Assembly (NCBI RefSeq): GCF_021869535.1
Contig: NW_026262701.1
Location: forward strand, 46,875,278-46,939,277
Reading direction: 5' to 3'
DNA: 64,000 nt
From: Mytilus californianus
Taxonomy: Eukaryota > Mollusca > Bivalvia > Mytilida > Mytilidae
How positions within the stretch are numbered: the first letter of the stretch is position 1; each line of letters begins with the position of its first letter. The translations under genes were made by a program, and so were the position numbers. Shown piece after piece: positions 58,011 through 64,000 of this stretch. The notes beneath the pieces were generated by a model. That model was not told where the DNA came from. It made no database searches and worked only from the letters and a program-made list of their open reading frames with translations.

Positions 58011-58044
58011 AGTTGATTTTCAAATGATGAAGACATAATCTTTC

Positions 58045-58400
58045 GATCAGTTAAATTGAGGTCTGGAGCTGGCATGTCAGTAATTGTTAGTAGTCCTTAT
58101 CTCACAAAACATGTTTAACCCCGCCGCATTTTTGAGCCTGTCCCAAGTCAGGAACCTCGAGTCTTATATAATCTTGTGTGTGTGTGTATTTTTTTTATTT
58201 TGGTTCATTTGTATTTTTCTGATTTTTGTGTGGTGTCCATTTCTCTGAACAAGTTCGGGGGCCAGCTGAAACTCGCCTCCGGATGCCGGGTTTTCAATAT
58301 AGCTGCGTTGAAGACACGTTGGTTGCCTTGGGCTGTTTTCTGTTCTTTGTTCGGCTTGTTGTCTCTTTGATACATTCCCCGTTTCCATTGTCTATTCTAG
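58045..58400 (-). repeat. Dispersed repeat R2, reverse copy inside the minisatellite
   Basis: GAGGTCTGGAGCTGGCATGT, AACATGTTTAACCCCGCCGC, CCTGTCCCAAGTCAGGAACC, GGGGGCCAGCTGAAACTCGC, TTGTCTCTTTGATACATTCC, ending CCATTGTCTATTCTAG where other copies have CTCAATTTTAT. Confidence 0.85.
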
Positions 58401-58600
58401 CATTTTGGGATGCTTAAATAAAAAGAATTATAGAGCCTATTGGGATTTTGAAAAATAAAGAACACTTAAAATAGGAATGCTTAAATAAAAAGAACAATGA
58501 ATATTGGGATGCTAAAAAATAAGAAAAATACAGAACATTTGGATAGGAAGAATAGAGTAAAATGGGCAAAACAAAAGAATAGGGCAAATTGGCATAAACA
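58400..58600 (+). repeat. ~35-bp minisatellite, right part
   Basis: Units such as GGATGCTTAAATAAAAAGAA and AATATTGGGATGCTAAAAAA continue the 57830 array. Confidence 0.8.
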
Positions 58601-58810
58601 ATTGAAAAATACAGACAAAAAAAAACACCTATCCAGACCCCTCTTCTGCATATCCTTGTCATTGTTTTGGACGATATTTATATTTTTGTCACGTTGAAGG
58701 TTTATTATGAATTTCCAAATGATATTCTAGCTCATGCACACACATTTACTCAAATACAACGGACACATACATGTATCACTACAAAATAAAGATCCGCTTT
58801 TTATGTTAGA

Positions 58811-58937
58811 ATGGCAGAAGATATACAAACAAGAAAAGTGAAACAACAACCTAGCGGTAATGTTTGTTCACTTGACCAGTCTGACAGGGATGGAATGGAC
58901 TTCCTTGTTACAAGCCCTCTGATGTTATCTATCACAG
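58811..58937 (+). CDS. Possible first coding exon of an unidentified gene
   Basis: ATG at 58811 opens MAEDIQTRKVKQQPSGNVCS, LDQSDRDGMDFLVTSPLMLS, IT, followed by ATCACAG|GTAAAT, a reasonable donor at 58938. The composition is polar and protein-like, unlike the Phe/Lys/Ile-rich chance frames around it. The sequence before the ATG (GTTAGAATGG) would not prevent initiation. I do not recognise the protein, and no following exon was found before 64000, which could be because a long intron runs out of the window. It may equally be chance. Confidence 0.3.
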
Positions 58938-59124
58938 GTAAATCAATATTTGTACGAATTTGGTGGGTGTTTATTATCTACTTTGGGTACACAAGATAAA
59001 TCGTCCTGTGTAAATAAACATGTATGCATAAGTTTAATGAATAACGTTATCATTACTTTTATATATATTCAATGAATACTGGTTAAAGAATATGGAAATT
59101 TAGCATCTTGACTTTTACTATCAT

Positions 59125-59440
59125 CAGAAGGAAGCGCTAGCAGAGGAAAACAAACTTATTTTGTCGTTTGAATAAATGGTCAAAATAATTTACCAAATTA
59201 TTTCGGACACTTTAAATATTTTTTACATTTCTATACTCTATACGAACGTTATATTTTCATTGTTAAAAACTCTGACAGCATCAGAAGGGAAGAGCTAGCA
59301 GAGTAAACAGATTTTATTTAGTCGTTTAAATGGTCAAAAATATTTTGCCAGATTAATTCGGACATCTTATTTACTTTTATACATTTCTATATTCAAATAA
59401 CGTTATATTTGCACTATCAAAATCTTTTACAGCAGGGATG
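59125..59440 (+). repeat. Two direct repeat units of about 150 bp
   Basis: CATCAGAAGGAAGCGCTAGC (about 59132) and CATCAGAAGGGAAGAGCTAG (about 59278) each lead into GTCGTTT...AAATGGTCAAAA, TTCGGACA, ACATTTCTATA and AACGTTATATTT in the same order. Noncoding, with the second unit in an intron if the exon at 58811 is real. Confidence 0.85.
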
Positions 59441-60094
59441 TAGATCATTTAATTTGTCAAAACAAGTACTTAATTCTATCGCAATTAACGGTTATGTAGA
59501 GAATAATTGTGGAAGTATATTTCCAACTGCAGGGATATAATAGGTTTTCTTCACACCCAGTTTTTTATGTTTATATTATTAATAAAGTTGATAAGTTCTG
59601 CAAATCTTTCTTTTTGGCTTAACAGACTGGTTATAATAATTCTGTTGTTCCATTATTGTGTGGTAATTTGGGCGATGACCAACGATTTGCTTATTTATAA
59701 TTTGAAGCAAGAAAAAAAATGTTTCTTTTGTTTTTTTTTGCATTGAAATACTGCACAATATGTTCTAAGCATTGCACAATGTCAAATCTCCCTATACTTT
59801 TTATGACGATGCTGTATAAAATCTTTATCTAAGTAAATAATTGCCATTGGTATAAGAGATAAAGACGATATGATGATATATACCCTGGAGCAGGTTAAGT
59901 ACTTTGAGCATGCTTACAGTGACTACACATGCACTCTTCGATACGGTAAAATTTCTATATTGTTTTGTTTGTACTTGTGTTTTCTTTTATCTTATTCCGT
60001 TGGGTTAAGGTTAAGTGTTTTTATGTACTGAGTTTTAGTGCATGTTCTTTCAGATCTATACAAAAACCGGACGGATAGAGATATAACAAAATAG
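59441..60094. other. Noncoding stretch, nothing recognised
   Basis: AT-rich. No supported feature. Confidence 0.4.
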
Positions 60095-60915
60095 ATTAAA
60101 ACCTCTAGTTATAAGTTTTGTACAAGGTTTGACCCCTGGATATATCTTAACCTCTAGTTATAAGTTTTGTACTGGGTTTGACCACTGGATACATCTTAAC
60201 CTCTTGTTATAAGTTTTGTGCAAATATTAACCACTTAATACATCTTAACCTTTAGTTATTAGTTTTGCACAAGGCGTAACCCCTAGATAAACCCTAACCT
60301 CTGGTTATAAGATTTTGTACAAGGTTTAACCACTGGATAAATTATATCCTCTGGTTATAAATTTTGTATAACGTTTAACCACTGGATAAATCATATCCTC
60401 TGGTTATAAGTTTTGTATAACGTTTAACCACTGGATAAATCTTAACCTCTTGTTATAAGTTTTGTACAAATATTAACCACTGAATACACCTTAACCTCAT
60501 GTTATAAGTTTTGTACACGGTTTAACCCCTAGATAAATCTTAACCTCTGGTTATAAGATTTTTTACAAGGTTTAACCACTGGATAAATCTTATCTTCTGG
60601 TTATAAGTTTGGTACAAACATTAACCACTGAATACATCTTAACCTCTAGTTATAAGTTTTGTACAAGATTTAACCTATAGATAAATCCTAACCTCTGGTT
60701 ATAAGCTGTTGTACAAGGTTTAATCACTTGATGAAACTTTACCTCTGGTTATAAGTTTTGTACAAGGTTTAATCACTGGGTGAATCCGAACCTCTGGTTA
60801 TAAGTTTTGTACAAGGCTTAACCACTGGATATAAATCTTAACCTATGGTTTTAAGTTTTGTACAAAGTTTAACAACTAGATAAATCTTAACCACTGGTTG
60901 TAAGTTTTGTACAAG
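60095..60915 (+). repeat. ~48-bp minisatellite, about 17 units
   Basis: The unit is near TTAACCTCTGGTTATAAGTT plus TTGTACAAGGTTTAACCACT plus GGATAAATC. Copies differ by several substitutions each, and no frame is kept. Confidence 0.95.
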
Positions 60916-63685
60916 CAAGGTTTAAACATATCAGATGTGTGTAAACTATCCTTCAATTGCCCAAAATGTAATGGTTTTATATCCTTCAATAACATTACTT
61001 GACCTCTAGATGTCTTTCGGTATTTTGTTACGTTGGGTTGGTGTCTCTTTTTCACCCTCACGTTGTTTCTGTACTATCGTCTATCCTCTTGGTGTACATT
61101 ACTTTCCTTTGGTGATAAGAGTGTTTTGATGGAAAATTCAACTTTATCGAGCGATATCTATTGACTTACGTATTCCAATCTGGTATCTGCTATATATATG
61201 AGCCTTGTGGGGATTTAACGGATGGGCATATTCTTTAAAGGGTTAGCGGTGGCGAGGGATACGATATATGTTCAACTGCTCTCAATGAAGAAGGACATTA
61301 AACATCTTTCGGGGATATTTGGTTTGCAATTCCATGTTATCTTCTCGGGCTACATTCATTCATTTACGTTTCACACTTGGTTTCTGATATTTGAGCCTCA
61401 AAGGGATTTAAGAGTATGGGATGATCTCTGTTGTTTTAGAGAGAAAGGGGCATAGGACATATAGTATACTATCTATTCGTAATATAATATTCAATGTGAT
61501 ATTTGCATCACACCAGGGGTATTAGATTCGCAATTTTGGATACGTGGCTTCAGATACCATCACCTTTACGAACGAGTCTTATATGTTAAAAAAATGTTGT
61601 GTCCGCAACAATCTAGATTATATCATCAGTTCAAAATATACCATATCCGCTAGTTTTGAACTTATTGTTACATTAGGATTGTACATTTGACATAAGGGTT
61701 TGCGTCACACGTGAAATATTGCACTTAATCTGGGTGTTAGATTGGTGTATTATCTTCTGAAAGATTGTTTATATTTGCCTAACCTAACAACCATTCAATT
61801 GCGAGGTAGACTGTTTAATCTATCCCACGTGGTTTCAAGTTTAGTATACATTAGAAGACATCGTCTTAAAATCTTTTTTTGGACGTTAATACTCTCTAAC
61901 GGTAAGAATAGTTCTTTTTCTTCGGAAATAGAATTGCAAATTTATCAATCTTTACTTGTTGCTACATTGTAAGTCTTCAGGATATAACGATAACGTTTAC
62001 TTTACTTTTGATAAAGTTTAAACATTTTAGTCCTAGTATTTATACCATTTCTACAGAGGAACGTATGTTTAATGTGTGGTAAATTGCAAGACTAAGTGTA
62101 AGTGATGCATTTTGTCCTGAAATGTGTGTTTTATTTTTTATTTTTTTTTTTTATTTAATGCTTTGTATTTTTCATGATTATTCCCCGCTTTTTGGCATAA
62201 TTGGTTTCTTACATTTACGAGTTCTTTAATGCACCATTTTTATGAATAAAAGTAGACTCTTCTTCGCTTTTGACTGAATTGTTTTCTATGCATTTATAAA
62301 ATCTTTAATATACCATTTGTATAAATAAATGGAAATGCGGTATACTCTAAAATGAGACAGCTAACCAGGATCAATATTTAAAGGTGAAAAACGTATCTAG
62401 AGGTCTTCACCAATAGATAAGTGAAGCTTTATAAAGTTCTGATTCTAGATAATTTGTAGATATATTTAAAAGAGAATCCCAAGGTATTATCAACTATATA
62501 TACGTATACTGTATATATGTGTCGGTGTACATTTGTTATGTGTTAAATCTGTATTAAAAAATCCCAATATTATCAATTACTATTTTAAATTGCTCCTTCA
62601 AAATTCGCAATTAAGATAATTTTTCTGGTATAATTGTAACTAGAATTTCCGCTGTGTTTCAGGTGTCAGGCCACCATTTCACACACTCCAATTTAGAACA
62701 TATGTAAAAGTATAGCCCTTCCCTGACAAAAAATAGTGCTTTTGTTGTCTTTGTTTACTTAAACTAACCAACAAATTTGCAGATATGGAACTTTTGATGA
62801 AAGAAAAATATATTTAGACGATTGTGAGTCAAATTTTACTTGTCCATAAGTTTGCATTAAAAATTGAGGATTTATGCTCTCCATAGTTTATTTATTTAAG
62901 ATTTCCCGAAAACAAGGGGTTATTTTTAGTAGTAGTTGCCTTCGGAACGCTGGTGTTTCACTACAAGACTTTAAACAGTGGTTGAAAATTAGCATGCAGA
63001 AAGGTGATACATGTACAATTTAGGATATACCTGGTTTCTATGACCTTAATGTAGATTATCCTTCTGACCTACACTTGTACTTTCGGTTAGACTGAAAAGC
63101 AAAGAAGAACTTTTAGGTTTTGATTATCAAAGGCACGATAAAATACAAACAAATAATCGATAGTCAGATTATCAGAATTTTCTCATGTATAAATTACAAA
63201 AAAAAACAGGATATGAAGCTGCACTGATACACCAAATCCCAAGCCTCAATTGTTATTTTAAAATTTTAATGTGCAGAAAATGTTCAAATTAAAATGTAGA
63301 GGCTTTTGTCTACACTGTGTTGTTTTTGTTGTTTTTGTTGTTTTTTCAATCATATTTGCTCTATCTCTACATCTGTTCATTTTTTCACGTGCGGTTTTTA
63401 TTTATTAGTTTCCATGTTAAGTACATATGTACCTCAAACATATACATAAAATATTGAAATGTAAATATTTAAGATCTCGGAGGTTACCTAGCAGTAGTAC
63501 TCTATGCAAAGTTACAAACAGTAATAGTTTTAAAGTCACAGATATTTCAATGCATCTAGGAAAACTACAATATCAAGTTAGTAAGCTACCCTGACACTCT
63601 GACAACAAAATGCACAATATATGCTGCACTTTTTAAAGCGCATAAGGTTAATAGTTCAAATTCGGGTCTAACCTCGAGACTAGTA
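60916..63685. other. Noncoding stretch with unsupported frames
   Basis: The frames 61222-61455 and 61742-61972 show no recognisable domain. 63310-63345 holds a (TTGTTGTTT)n-like run. No gene is supported. Confidence 0.35.
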
Positions 63686-63699
63686 CAAACATTGCACTG

Positions 63700-63890
63700 T
63701 ATAAAAAGAAAAGTACATGTAAAGGGTGTACTTCGACAGACAATTTTCACAAGAAAAGTACATGTAAAAGGTGTACTTCGATAGACAATTTTCAAAAGAA
63801 AAGTACATGTAAAGGGTGTACTTTGACAGACTATTTTCACAAGAAAAGTACATGTAAAGGGAGTACTTTGACAGACAATTTTCACAACTA
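63700..63890 (+). repeat. 45-bp tandem repeat, four units
   Basis: AAGAAAAGTACATGTAAAGG then GTGTACTTCGACAGACAATTTTCAC repeats four times with few changes. Because 45 is a multiple of three, reverse-strand frames stay open through it (repeating VKIVCQSTPFTCTFL). This is not evidence of a gene. Confidence 0.93.
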
Positions 63891-64000
63891 TTTTGTTCAT
63901 TCAAGTTCTGAGCAAGTCTCTTTTTGCAATTTAGCTGCATGTGTGATTATCAAACAATCCAAAAATAGGGAACAGAGCATTTTTTCTCAAATAGTACTTG

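Noticed and set aside
58164-58417. Several overlapping frames on both strands
   Set aside because: They fall wholly inside the R2 repeat copy, and equivalent frames in other copies are broken.
61222-61972. Two frames of 76-77 codons that might be exons
   Set aside because: There are no recognisable motifs and no convincing acceptor or donor pairs. They cannot be linked in phase to the candidate exon at 58811.

Overview
The window is eukaryotic nuclear DNA. It is AT-rich and gene-poor, with GT-AG introns and dense, layered remains of mobile elements. I infer a marine bivalve, most likely a mussel of the Mytilus group. The basis is the style of the dispersed repeats (one ends ...attggcaatcatacca..., another is bounded by ...gtctctttgacacattccc...) together with a mix of PLE-type, MULE, Harbinger and tRNA-SINE elements. 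This rests on familiarity, not on a search.

Only one gene can be built with confidence. It is a complete UNC93A-like membrane protein of six coding exons on the + strand between 31957 and 44472. The splice phases fit throughout and give 463 residues ending in TGA. Its introns carry a ~30-bp tandem array, a decayed duplicate of the end of exon 3, a fold-back element, pieces of dispersed repeats and, in intron 5, a 4.1-kb PIF/Harbinger DNA transposon with ~300-bp inverted ends and a TTA target duplication. A small MULE-like element carrying a broken FLYWCH-type reading frame lies directly 5' of the first coding exon.

Layout. 0-10 kb: a decayed PLE-like reverse transcriptase (631-1480), dispersed repeats, a 602-bp fold-back element (4506-5107), and a diverged local duplication (about 3.86-5.35 kb against 8.05-8.94 kb) in which only the first copy carries the fold-back. 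9-15 kb: two relics of one PLE-like family (called X here), a small MITE and dispersed 3' tails. 15-28 kb: a poly-G tract, a SINE, a five-unit 173-bp array, three terminal-inverted-repeat elements, a dispersed-repeat block with ~165-bp tandem units, and long stretches with nothing recognisable. 28-31.7 kb: a LINE fragment, a PLE fragment and the MULE. 32-44.5 kb: the UNC93A-like gene. 45-58 kb: a large relic of a second PLE-like family (Y), a SINE nested in another repeat with a 14-bp target duplication, and a 38-bp satellite split by a 5'-truncated family X copy. 58-64 kb: minisatellites, one possible first coding exon (58811-58937), and mostly featureless sequence.

The elements do not act together as a pathway. 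The window is a record of successive insertions around one host gene. I found no sign of a new enzymatic or defence system. The most informative structures are the nested insertions, whose empty sites can be read from sister copies in the same window, and a short 3' tail that appears to be shared by the two PLE-like families.
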